Source: Rickettsiales bacterium (GTDB lineage: Bacteria; Pseudomonadota; Alphaproteobacteria; Pelagibacterales; Pelagibacteraceae). Taken from it: 6,520 bases of DNA. Position numbers and translations under genes: made by a program. Below are positions 1-6,520 of this stretch, one piece after another. Positions within the stretch are counted from its first letter, which is position 1. The number at the start of each line of letters is the position of its first letter. The notes beneath the pieces were generated by a model. It was not told the origin of the DNA and ran no database searches. It saw only the letters and a program-made list of their open reading frames with translations. Location of the stretch: assembly GCA_005801485.1 (NCBI GenBank), contig SYDM01000107.1:1-6520 (forward strand). The letters run 5' to 3'.

Positions 1-578
1 TCATTTTTTTTTATATTTTTAAGCCTTATATTTCTCTTGAAAAAATTCTCTTGCTGTCCACTGTCTCTTGGACAAAACCGATTATTAAAATTTAAGCAAA
101 CTTGTATCAAAGCCGAACAATCAATACCTTCAAAAGTTTTTCCACCCCACTTATATTTTACACCTTTAAAAATTTTTACATCTTTAAAAATATCTTTATT
201 TTTATATTTGAGAGGTTTAATATTTTTTGTTTCAATCCATCCATCCTGAAATTTAGAAAACTTTGAAATTACTTTACTTATTTTTATTTTAGAAGCGAAG
301 GGAAGATTATTAATTTTATTTTTGAAATTAGGAAATTTATATGTACTTGCAAATAATACCGAAACTTTATGCGTAGGCTTTACATAAGATATGAATTTTT
401 TTCTATTTATATAACCAATATAACTATCCTCTTTAATCTTAATTTTTAACCATTTTGCTGTTTTATTTATTAGTTTAAATCCTTCACCATAAATCATCTG
501 ACTAACGGTTTCAGATTTAGAAGAAGGTTTTTTATGCAAACTAATTACAGGGTAATTATTTAAATAAAGACTACTCAT
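1..578 (-). CDS. NlpC/P60 (C40) family cysteine peptidase with N-terminal SH3 domains, C-terminus cut off by window edge
   Basis: Reading the minus strand from the ATG at 578-576 gives 192 open codons to the window edge with no stop, so the C-terminus is missing. Residues ~10-65 and ~70-122 look like two bacterial SH3-type domains (for example the stretch GYINRKKF at 55-62 and DGWIETK at 112-118). From ~140 the NlpC/P60 catalytic domain begins: KYKWGGKTFEGIDCSALIQ (141-159), with Cys154 the expected nucleophile, then CPRDSGQQ (169-176). The catalytic His and third polar residue would lie beyond the window. This layout resembles gamma-D-glutamyl-L-diamino acid endopeptidases (dipeptidyl-peptidase VI/YkfC type) that cleave cell-wall stem peptides. 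No signal peptide is visible, so a cytoplasmic role is inferred. The start overlaps the end of the AmpG-like gene by 8 bases (ATGAGTAG), suggesting translational coupling; no Shine-Dalgarno motif is obvious. The family is firm; the exact substrate is inference. Confidence 0.9.
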   Translation of the reverse strand, partial: MSSLYLNNYPVISLHKKPSSKSETVSQMIYGEGFKLINKTAKWLKIKIKEDSYIGYINRKKFISYVKPTHKVSVLFASTYKFPNFKNKINNLPFASKIKISKVISKFSKFQDGWIETKNIKPLKYKNKDIFKDVKIFKGVKYKWGGKTFEGIDCSALIQVCLNFNNRFCPRDSGQQENFFKRNIRLKNIKKN

Positions 579-1926
579 TTAAATTAAGTTTATTTTTAAT
601 TAAAAGTAAAAAGATCAATGATGGAATTACCATTAAGGCAGTAATAATAAAAAATATAATCCAATTTCCGTTTAACCAATCAACCATCATGCCTGAAGAA
701 GAAGCAAAAACCGTTCTGCCTGCAGTTCCAATTGAAGCAAGTAAAGCATATTGAGTGGCAGTATAATTTCTATCAACGAGTGATGAAATAAATCCTACAA
801 ATGCAACAGTCGCGAATGCAGATGATAAATCGTCTATGAGAACAGTAAAAGCGAATAAAATTTTTGAACTTCCAACCCAAGCTAAGACAGAAAATAGAAT
901 GTTAGTGGAAGCCATAAAAACACCAGAGACAAACATGGCTTTAACAAGTCCCATACGAGCCGCAAACAATCCGCCCAGTAAAGTAAAGGTAACTGTTGTT
1001 AGCCAGCCAATAGCTTTAGAGTAAAGAGCTATATCAGTTTTAGAAAATCCAATTTCTTTGTAAAACACCAAAGACATTCTTCCAAGAAATGCCTCACCAA
1101 TTTTAAATAAGAAAACAAAACCAAGTATTGCAAGCGCCACACTAACTGTATTTTTTTTAAAAAAACTCAATAAAGGCTCAATAACCGTTCCATATAGCCA
1201 AACAAAACTTTTGCCTAAAATATTTGAAACTCCAATTTTATCTATTATTTTCTTCTCAATTATATTTTTAAAATTAATTTTTTCTTTTGAATTTTTCTCT
1301 GGAATAAAAAATAGTCCTATACAACAAATTATAATAATTAACGAAAGTATCACAAAAGATATTTGCCAATAGTTCTCTATCCCTTGCTTTTGTAGAATGT
1401 CAGCACTTACAAGAGATATTAAACCACCAATTTTATAACCGGTCCACCAGCCAACTACTGCTACTGCAGCTCCAGCAGATACGAGTTCTTTTTCATTTAC
1501 CCCTATTTGCTCAATTCTTAATGCATCAATTGTTATATCCTGTGTTGCAGAAGATATCGCAATACCTAAACCTACTGCAATTACTAACCACAAGTTTTTA
1601 GCAGGATCTAATAAACTCCATAGCAGCAAAGAAATAAAAATAATTAATTGCATTAAGATTATCCAAGATTTTCTATGACCTATTTTTTTAGATAAGACAG
1701 GAAGGTGCAATCGATCAATTAAAGGAGCCCATAAAAAATTTACGGCGTATACCGCAAAAATTAATCCAGCCCACCCGATTGTTGTTCTACTTAAATCATT
1801 TTCTTTTAACCACAAATTTAAAGAGCTTCCTATTAATACCCATGGAAAACCACTTATAATGCCAAGCAATAAAATTCTTAACATTCTTCGATCTGAATAT
1901 GGTTGTAAAAATTTTGATAAATTCAT
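571..1926 (-). CDS. ampG: AmpG-family MFS permease (probable muropeptide transporter)
   Basis: A 451-residue polytopic membrane protein of the major facilitator superfamily, with hydrophobic segments along its whole length and a charged cytoplasmic loop at ~210-235 between the two halves. AmpG-type motifs seen: SGFPWVLIGSSLNLWL (25-40), FLWAPLIDR (64-72) followed by a basic GHRKSW (83-88), ATQDITIDALRIE (127-139), GYKIGGLI (163-170), and in the second half DDLSSAFATVAF (365-376) and ATQYALLASIGTAGRT (390-405). Characterised AmpG proteins import anhydro-muropeptides from the periplasm for cell-wall recycling; E. coli AmpG is somewhat longer (491 aa). The start ATG lies 4 bases after the trkH stop and is preceded by GGAG at 1941-1938, the only recognisable ribosome site in the window. 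The gene ends inside the start of the NlpC/P60 peptidase gene, which supports a role in peptidoglycan fragment use. The AmpG family is a confident call; muropeptide specificity is inferred, since related permeases may carry other substrates. Confidence 0.88.
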   Translation of the reverse strand: MNLSKFLQPYSDRRMLRILLLGIISGFPWVLIGSSLNLWLKENDLSRTTIGWAGLIFAVYAVNFLWAPLIDRLHLPVLSKKIGHRKSWIILMQLIIFISLLLWSLLDPAKNLWLVIAVGLGIAISSATQDITIDALRIEQIGVNEKELVSAGAAVAVVGWWTGYKIGGLISLVSADILQKQGIENYWQISFVILSLIIIICCIGLFFIPEKNSKEKINFKNIIEKKIIDKIGVSNILGKSFVWLYGTVIEPLLSFFKKNTVSVALAILGFVFLFKIGEAFLGRMSLVFYKEIGFSKTDIALYSKAIGWLTTVTFTLLGGLFAARMGLVKAMFVSGVFMASTNILFSVLAWVGSSKILFAFTVLIDDLSSAFATVAFVGFISSLVDRNYTATQYALLASIGTAGRTVFASSSGMMVDWLNGNWIIFFIITALMVIPSLIFLLLIKNKLNLNE

Positions 1927-1930
1927 TTAT

Positions 1931-3379
1931 TTAATTTCTCCAAAATGATGGAAAGAATAATATTAACACCGCAAACAACTCCAGCCTTCCAAGCAGCATC
2001 CCAAATGACAATATCCATTTTGAGATTTCAGGTATAGATTTAAAGTTTCCATTCGGTCCTATTATATCTCCTAAGCCAGGCCCTACATTTGATATCGATG
2101 TTGCGGCTCCAGAAACTGCAGATAATAAGTCGAGACCAGTTATTGATAACAACATAGCAATTAGCATAAATATAAACAAATAAGCAAAAATAAAAATAAT
2201 AATTGAGCTCATGTAACTATCAGTAACTTTTTGATTATTATATTTTAGAATTAATACAGTGTTCGGATAAATTAATTTTTTAATTTGATTATTTATAAAT
2301 AAAAACAAAAGTTGAAACCTAAATATTTTTATTCCACAGGTTGTTGAGCCAGCACATCCTCCAATAAACATTATAAATAAGAAAAAAATTATCGGAAATT
2401 TACCCCACAAACTAAAATCAGTAGATACATATCCGGTTCCAGATAGAATTGAGATAACATTAAAAGAAGATATTCTTATTTTTTCAATTAGCAAAATATT
2501 ATTGTTGTTAAATAACAAATATAAAAACATAATTAAAGTCGATAAAATAAAAAGATAAATAAGACCTTTAATTTGAACGTCTTCAAAAAATATTTTTTTA
2601 TTTCCTTTTACAAATTTTATGTACGAAATAAACGGTATGCTTCCTAAAATAATAAAAATTATAGCAACTAATTCAATGCCAGAACTTTTAAAGTATCCTA
2701 TCGATTCATTTCGAGTAGAAAACCCACCTGTAGCAACTGTTGTCATGGCATGAGCAATACTATCAAAAAAATTCATCCCAAAAATTTTGTAAAAAAATGA
2801 ACAAAATATAGTTAAAATTAAATATGTAGAAATTATAATAATAGCTACTTGTTTAGTTCTTGGTAAGATTTTTTCTGACTTGTCCAAACTTTCTAATCTA
2901 AATAATTGCATACCACCAACTTTTAAAAGGGGCACTATAGTAATTGCCATAACAATTATTCCAACTCCACCAAGCCATTGCATAATAGCTCTCCATAATA
3001 GTAAACTTTTTGGCATTTCACTTAAATCAACTATAATCGAAGAACCAGTAGTTGTAATGCCAGACATGCTTTCAAAAAATAAGTCACTTAGAGAAAAATC
3101 TAAACCAGAAAGACCAAAAGGAATTGAACCAAAAAAAGCTACTACAATGTAAGCAAAAGTCGAAAACATAAAAGTTTGTTTAAGATTTAGCTGATGTTTT
3201 TCTTGAAGATTACCTAATAAAAAAAGCACACCAATTAAAATTGTGATTAATGATGAGGATAGAAAGCTATGACTGTTTTCTTTATAAAATATTTGTATCC
3301 CATAAGGGATCAACATGAAAAAACCTAAAATAATTAATAAAAATCCTATTATAAAAAAAATAGTTTTGTTTGATGCCAT
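1931..3379 (-). CDS. trkH: Trk system potassium uptake protein TrkH
   Basis: Integral membrane, ion-conducting subunit of the Trk potassium uptake system. At 482 residues it matches the usual TrkH length (~480). All four pore-loop repeats of the superfamily are readable: SGITTTGSS (106-114), TTVATGGFSTRN (213-224), ILSGTGYVSTD (311-321) and SNVGPGLGD (430-438), each carrying the filter glycine. Other family marks are MQWLGGVGIIV (133-143), GGCAGSTTCGIKIFR (340-354), equivalent to the intramembrane loop and following basic residue in the third repeat, and the C-terminal GRLELFAVLILFFPSFWR (464-481), closely like E. coli TrkH. An in-frame stop at 3394-3392, five codons upstream, fixes ATG 3379 as the likely start. 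TrkH normally works with the cytoplasmic NAD/ATP-binding gating protein TrkA, which is not in this window. It is the first gene of the minus-strand run and shares a 94-bp divergent control region with lysS. No Shine-Dalgarno is obvious. Confidence 0.97.
   Translation of the reverse strand: MASNKTIFFIIGFLLIILGFFMLIPYGIQIFYKENSHSFLSSSLITILIGVLFLLGNLQEKHQLNLKQTFMFSTFAYIVVAFFGSIPFGLSGLDFSLSDLFFESMSGITTTGSSIIVDLSEMPKSLLLWRAIMQWLGGVGIIVMAITIVPLLKVGGMQLFRLESLDKSEKILPRTKQVAIIIISTYLILTIFCSFFYKIFGMNFFDSIAHAMTTVATGGFSTRNESIGYFKSSGIELVAIIFIILGSIPFISYIKFVKGNKKIFFEDVQIKGLIYLFILSTLIMFLYLLFNNNNILLIEKIRISSFNVISILSGTGYVSTDFSLWGKFPIIFFLFIMFIGGCAGSTTCGIKIFRFQLLFLFINNQIKKLIYPNTVLILKYNNQKVTDSYMSSIIIFIFAYLFIFMLIAMLLSITGLDLLSAVSGAATSISNVGPGLGDIIGPNGNFKSIPEISKWILSFGMLLGRLELFAVLILFFPSFWRN
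1938..1941 (-). promoter_or_regulatory. Probable ribosome binding site of the AmpG-like gene
   Basis: The minus strand reads GGAG, within TTTGGAGAAATTAA, 11 bases before the ATG at 1926. It lies inside the last codons of trkH (Trp-Arg-Asn-stop). It supports the chosen permease start and independent re-initiation after trkH. The spacing is a little long, so this is moderate evidence only. Confidence 0.4.
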
Positions 3380-3473
3380 AATAAAAATAGATTATTTAAA
3401 TGCCTATAAAATTCAACTTATTATCTTCTAATTATATCTGTATTTTGTCTATAAAATTTAATAAACCACCTTT
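3380..3473. promoter_or_regulatory. Divergent intergenic region between trkH and lysS; candidate promoters both ways
   Basis: This 94-bp stretch, the only real non-coding gap in the window, separates the divergently read trkH and lysS and must hold the start signals for both. On the minus strand a candidate trkH promoter is TTGAAT (3416-3411) with 16 bases to a weak TAATCT (3394-3389). On the plus strand a good -10-like box TATAAA (3450-3455) lies 18 bases before the lysS ATG, but no convincing -35 precedes it. The 10-mer CTATAAAATT occurs twice in direct orientation, at 3404-3413 and 3449-3458. Both genes would then have very short leaders, and neither has an obvious Shine-Dalgarno. AT-rich DNA produces such boxes by chance, so exact sites are tentative, while the regional assignment is sound. 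Confidence 0.5.
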
Positions 3474-5039
3474 ATGCTTGATGTTAATTTAATTCAATCA
3501 ACTTCTTCCTGGCCTTTTGTCGAAATTAGAAAACTTTTAAAAGACAGAAAAGATTTAATTAAGTCTAAAAACAAAATAATTTTCCAAACTGGCTACGGTC
3601 CTAGTGGTTTACCTCATATCGGTACTTTTGGAGAGGTAGCTAGAACCACGATGATGATTAATGCTTTAAATTATTTTCAAAATATTGAAACTGATCTTAT
3701 CACTTTCTCTGATGATATGGATGGTCTTCGAAAAGTTCCAGACAACATACCAAATGTTAAAGTCCTTCAAGACAATCTGGGTAAACCTTTAACTAGTATT
3801 CCAGATCCATTTAATAAATTTAATAGTTTCGGAGAGCACAACAACGAAATGTTAAAAGATTTTTTAAAAAAATTTAATTTTAAATTTAATTTTAAGAGCT
3901 CAACGGAAAACTATAAATCTGGAAAATTTAATAATTCTTTAATGAGAGTTTTAGAAAAATATGAAGACATTATGGAAATTATTTTACCCACATTAAGAAG
4001 CGAAAGAAAAAAAACGTACTGTCCTTTTTTACCAATATGTCCAAATACAGGTAAAGTTTTAGAGATTGCACTTTTAGAAATGGACAAAAAAAAAGGTATC
4101 GTTGTTTTTGATAATAATGGAAAAAAACTAGAGACCGAAATAATTAACGGAAAATGTAAATTACAATGGAAAGTTGATTGGGCTATGAGATGGTTTACTT
4201 TCGATGTTGATTTTGAAATGTATGGAAAAGATCTAACAGAAAGTGCCATACTTTCTAACAAAATTTGTAAAACCTTGGGAAAAAAACCTCCTAATGGTTT
4301 TGCTTACGAATTATTCTTAGATGAAAATGGAGAAAAAATATCTAAATCAAAAGGTAATGGTATCACTATTGAGCAATGGTTGCAGTATGCTTCGCCTGAA
4401 AGTCTATCTCTTTATATGTATCAAAATCCAACGCGAGCTAAAAAATTATATTCTGATGTTGTTCCAAAAGCGGTTGATGAATATCTTTCACTAATCGAAG
4501 AATTTCCTAAACAAGAAGTTAAAGACAAATTACTAAATCCAGTATGGCATGTTCATAATGGAAAACCGCCAAGTGAAAAGATTATAATGACGTTCTCGAT
4601 GCTTTTAAATTTAGTTGGCTCAAGCAACGCTGAAAGCAAAGAAATATTGTGGAAGTTTATTCAAAGATTTCATCCAAATATTAAACCTGAAAACTATACC
4701 ATCCTTGATAAACTTACAGAATATGCAATTAATTATTTTAGAGAAAAAGTAGAACCAAATAAAAAATACAAAGTACCTGATGGAAGCGAAAAGAAAGCTC
4801 TCGTAAATTTAGCTAAAAAACTAGAGTCAGTTTTACAAGATACCAAACCAGAAGATATTCAAACTATCGTATATTCTACGGGCAAAGAAAATGGTTATGA
4901 AAAAAAATTAAGAGAGTGGTTTATATTAATTTATGAAGTTCTTTTTGGAAGTAAAGACGGACCAAGAATGGGCTTTTTTATAAGTTTTTTTGGAGTTAAA
5001 GAAACAATTAAATTAATTGAACAAAAAATAAATAAATAA
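3474..5039 (+). CDS. lysS: Lysyl-tRNA synthetase, class I (lysine--tRNA ligase)
   Basis: Cytoplasmic enzyme that charges tRNA-Lys with lysine using ATP. The 521-residue protein belongs to the class I type (often named lysK or lysS; Pfam tRNA-synt_1f), not the class II LysRS of E. coli. The Rossmann-fold signatures are clear: TGYGPSGLPHIGTFGEVART (39-58), containing the HIGH-type motif as HIGT (48-51), and KISKSKGNG (288-296), the KMSKS loop. SFGEHNNEM (118-126), YKSGKFN (147-153) and KVDWAMRWFTFDVDFEMYGKD (233-253, allowing lysine/adenylate contacts) also fit the family. The residues from ~330 onward form the helical anticodon-binding part, ending with DGPRMGFFISFFG (495-507). Length is normal for alphaproteobacteria and archaea. 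An in-frame TAA at 3462-3464 and the lack of other early ATGs support ATG 3474; no Shine-Dalgarno is seen. It is followed without any gap by pyrD. Short A runs (8 at 4007-4014, 9 at 4086-4094) leave the frame intact. Confidence 0.97.
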   Translation: MLDVNLIQSTSSWPFVEIRKLLKDRKDLIKSKNKIIFQTGYGPSGLPHIGTFGEVARTTMMINALNYFQNIETDLITFSDDMDGLRKVPDNIPNVKVLQDNLGKPLTSIPDPFNKFNSFGEHNNEMLKDFLKKFNFKFNFKSSTENYKSGKFNNSLMRVLEKYEDIMEIILPTLRSERKKTYCPFLPICPNTGKVLEIALLEMDKKKGIVVFDNNGKKLETEIINGKCKLQWKVDWAMRWFTFDVDFEMYGKDLTESAILSNKICKTLGKKPPNGFAYELFLDENGEKISKSKGNGITIEQWLQYASPESLSLYMYQNPTRAKKLYSDVVPKAVDEYLSLIEEFPKQEVKDKLLNPVWHVHNGKPPSEKIIMTFSMLLNLVGSSNAESKEILWKFIQRFHPNIKPENYTILDKLTEYAINYFREKVEPNKKYKVPDGSEKKALVNLAKKLESVLQDTKPEDIQTIVYSTGKENGYEKKLREWFILIYEVLFGSKDGPRMGFFISFFGVKETIKLIEQKINK

Positions 5040-6086
5040 ATGTTTTCACTTTTAAGACCTTATATTTTTAGTTTAGATCCAGAAGTTGCACATGATTTAG
5101 CAATAAAATCTTTAAAATTTAATGTAATTCCAAAAAGTTTTTTTCAAGTAAATGATGAAGAAATGCTTGAGATAGAATTATTTAAAAAAAAAATAAAAAA
5201 TCCAATCGGCCTAGCTGCCGGTTTTGACAAGAGTGCAGAAGTTTATAATTCCTTATTTAAACTTGGCTTTGGATTTATTGAAGTAGGAACAATTACCCCT
5301 AGACCTCAAACAGGAAATCCAAAACCTAGAATTTTTAGACTAGAGAAAGATAAAGCAATGATAAACAGACTTGGTTTTAATAATGATGGTATGGAAGTTG
5401 TTTCAGAGCGTATCATAAAAAATCCACCTGAAGATTTTTTAGGAATTAATGTGGGGCCAAATAAAGACACCAAAGACAAGATATCAGATTTTATTAAGTG
5501 TTTTGATCAATTAAATAAATTAGCTAATTATATTACTATTAATATTTCTTCACCAAATACCGAGGGCTTGCGAGACTTTCATGAAGAAAAAATGTTATCT
5601 GATCTTTTAAGTAAATTAAATGAATTAAAAAAAAAAAAAAAAATTAATTGTCCTATTACTATAAAAATTTCACCTGATATTGAGGAAAATGAGGTTTCTA
5701 ATATTAACGAATTAATATCAAAATTTAAAGTTGATGGAATAATATTAGCAAATACTACAAACCAGCATAGAGAGCATTTATCTGATAATAAAAAAACTGA
5801 AGCTGGTGGTTTATCAGGCTTGCCATTGCAAAAACTATCATTAAAATTAATTAAAAATTTTTATAAATCAAACAAAGGAAAAATTCCAATTATTGGTGTT
5901 GGGGGTATCGATAGCGGCCAGAGTGCTTTTGAAAAAATTTTAGCAGGAGCCACAGCCGTGCAGCTTTATACAGGCATGGTTTATAAAGGTCCAGGAATTG
6001 TAAGAGATATTAAAAAAGAATTAATTAAAATTTTAAAAAAAGAAAAAATTAAATATATACAGCAAGCCGTTGGCACTAACTCTTAA
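5040..6086 (+). CDS. pyrD: Dihydroorotate dehydrogenase (quinone), class 2
   Basis: Oxidises (S)-dihydroorotate to orotate, the fourth step of pyrimidine synthesis, passing electrons through FMN to membrane quinones. The 348-residue protein has the class 2 N-terminal helical stretch (LLRPYIFSLDPEVAHDLAIK, 4-23) that associates with the inner membrane and takes quinone. The FMN barrel follows: GLAAGFDK (57-64), EVGTITPRPQTGNPKPR (81-97), NRLGFNNDG (109-117), GINVGPNK (135-142), NISSPNTEGLR (168-178) with Ser171 the expected catalytic base (equivalent to E. coli Ser175), IKISPD (208-213), ANTT (237-240), GGLSG (256-260), IGVGGI (285-290) and GATAVQLYTGMVYKGPG (303-319). The length is slightly above E. 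coli PyrD (336). The start codon directly abuts the lysS stop, in the same frame, implying co-transcription. A 17-A run (5627-5643) encodes part of a Lys-rich loop (LKKKKKIN, 196-203). The last 11 bases overlap the oppositely read TauE/SafE gene. Confidence 0.97.
   Translation: MFSLLRPYIFSLDPEVAHDLAIKSLKFNVIPKSFFQVNDEEMLEIELFKKKIKNPIGLAAGFDKSAEVYNSLFKLGFGFIEVGTITPRPQTGNPKPRIFRLEKDKAMINRLGFNNDGMEVVSERIIKNPPEDFLGINVGPNKDTKDKISDFIKCFDQLNKLANYITINISSPNTEGLRDFHEEKMLSDLLSKLNELKKKKKINCPITIKISPDIEENEVSNINELISKFKVDGIILANTTNQHREHLSDNKKTEAGGLSGLPLQKLSLKLIKNFYKSNKGKIPIIGVGGIDSGQSAFEKILAGATAVQLYTGMVYKGPGIVRDIKKELIKILKKEKIKYIQQAVGTNS
5627..5643 (+). repeat. 17-A homopolymer tract inside pyrD
   Basis: Seventeen consecutive A residues are seen, encoding the last base of a Leu codon, five AAA Lys codons and the first base of an Ile codon. 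The downstream frame contains every expected pyrD motif, so the run as given is in frame. It falls in a surface-type, Lys-rich linker between the NISSPNT catalytic segment and IKISPD. Such a run is prone to replication and transcription slippage and also to sequencing length error. Confidence 0.95.
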
Positions 6087-6520
6087 TATTTTTATTTTTA
6101 GAATGTCTAAAATGATGTATTAATTCTCTTACATAAGAGAAAACAAATCCTGTAAATATTACGAAAAATAAAGACATCATTGCATAAGCTTTAGGAAAAT
6201 CTTCTGCTAGTTTTTTTATAGTAAGATCTAGATTAGATAATTTACTTAAAGGCAGCTCCGATGAAATGTTATTAAACGGATTTAAGATAAATGTTTCTAT
6301 ACCTATAATAATTCCAAACACTATTAATAATAATGCTAACAAAGCTTTATATTCTGAAGCGTTTAACTTCTCAGCAATCTTTAAACCTAAATGTAAACCA
6401 AATATTGACCCGAGTAAGAGAAAAGAAACTAGAGTGATATCTATAGATTTGAATTGCAAAGCATGTCCTAAGACTACAAAAGCAGAAATAAATATAGTTA
6501 CAAATAAAGATGTCCCAGGA
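6076..6520 (-). CDS. TauE/SafE-family membrane transporter, C-terminal portion (N-terminus beyond window)
   Basis: The minus-strand frame is open from the right edge to a TAG at 6078-6076, giving 147 visible residues; the TTG at 6459 is internal, since coding continues upstream of it. The visible part starts PGTSLFVTIFIS (1-12), then GSIFGLHLGLKIAEKLNA (37-54) and YKALLALLLIVFGIIIGIE (57-75). This is the pattern of the C-terminal repeat of TauE/SafE proteins, a family that includes proposed sulfite or sulfonate exporters. Membrane segments are at roughly 4-21, 29-46 and 59-78, plus a further one at 112-130 after a ~30-residue polar loop; the tail is basic (HHFRHSKNKNIK). Substrate cannot be told from this portion. 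The end overlaps the 3' end of pyrD by 11 bases in convergent orientation. Family assignment is good; the extra last helix is unusual for the family as I know it. Confidence 0.78.
   Translation of the reverse strand, partial: PGTSLFVTIFISAFVVLGHALQFKSIDITLVSFLLLGSIFGLHLGLKIAEKLNASEYKALLALLLIVFGIIIGIETFILNPFNNISSELPLSKLSNLDLTIKKLAEDFPKAYAMMSLFFVIFTGFVFSYVRELIHHFRHSKNKNIKS

Noticed and set aside
37..249. Plus-strand 70-codon open frame
   Set aside because: It lies antisense to the NlpC/P60 catalytic region, which has clear family motifs; the plus frame shows no recognisable domain.
836..1024. Plus-strand 62-codon open frame
   Set aside because: Antisense shadow of the AmpG-like permease, with no domain or start signal.
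2880..3152. Plus-strand 90-codon open frame
   Set aside because: Antisense shadow of trkH, spanning the segment that encodes the first pore loop.
3871..3894. Exact 12-bp tandem repeat (AATTTAATTTTA twice) in lysS, encoding FNFK twice
   Set aside because: The surrounding LysRS segment appears to keep the family's normal spacing between the SFGEHNN and YKSGKF motifs, so it looks like low-complexity codon use rather than a recent duplication.
3911..4261. Minus-strand 116-codon open frame
   Set aside because: Antisense to the central part of lysS; no motif, and the opposite strand is clearly coding.
6065..6105. Possible terminator after pyrD: GCC-GTT-GGC followed by a T-rich stretch
   Set aside because: The stem is only 3 bp and cannot be extended, and the T-rich part lies inside the convergent coding sequence.
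6457..6459. TTG as start codon of the minus-strand gene at the right edge
   Set aside because: The frame stays open upstream to the window edge and encodes a TauE/SafE-like segment (PGTSLFVTIFIS), so this TTG is an internal leucine.

Overview
This window is an ordinary, very gene-dense stretch of an AT-rich bacterial chromosome. The closest fit is an alphaproteobacterium of the SAR11/Pelagibacterales type or another streamlined AT-rich lineage. The grounds are strong A+T bias, lysine- and asparagine-rich proteins, gene gaps of 0 to 4 bases or overlaps, one real intergenic region of only 94 bp, and a class I lysyl-tRNA synthetase, which is typical of alphaproteobacteria and archaea but not of most bacteria. 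The taxonomic call is inference; no rRNA or other marker is present.

Layout: (1) 1-3379, minus strand, a compact three-gene run read right to left: trkH (potassium channel/transporter subunit), an AmpG-family MFS permease starting 4 bases after trkH, and an NlpC/P60 (C40) cysteine peptidase overlapping the permease by 8 bases and running off the left edge. (2) 3380-3473, the divergent intergenic region, which must hold the promoters for both directions. (3) 3474-6086, plus strand, class I lysS followed with zero spacing and in the same reading frame by pyrD (quinone-linked, class 2 dihydroorotate dehydrogenase). (4) 6076-6520, minus strand, the C-terminal half of a TauE/SafE-family membrane transporter that enters from the right edge and overlaps the end of pyrD tail to tail by 11 bases.

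Functionally, the AmpG-like permease and the NlpC/P60 peptidase, which has no visible signal peptide, suggest uptake and cytoplasmic degradation of peptidoglycan fragments. trkH serves potassium uptake, lysS translation and pyrD pyrimidine synthesis. No mobile element, CRISPR array, tRNA, rRNA or clear terminator was seen, and nothing here looks like a new biological system. The points most worth a second look are the AmpG/NlpC pair, the lysS-TAA-ATG-pyrD junction, a 17-A run inside pyrD, and the C-terminal extension of the TauE/SafE protein.
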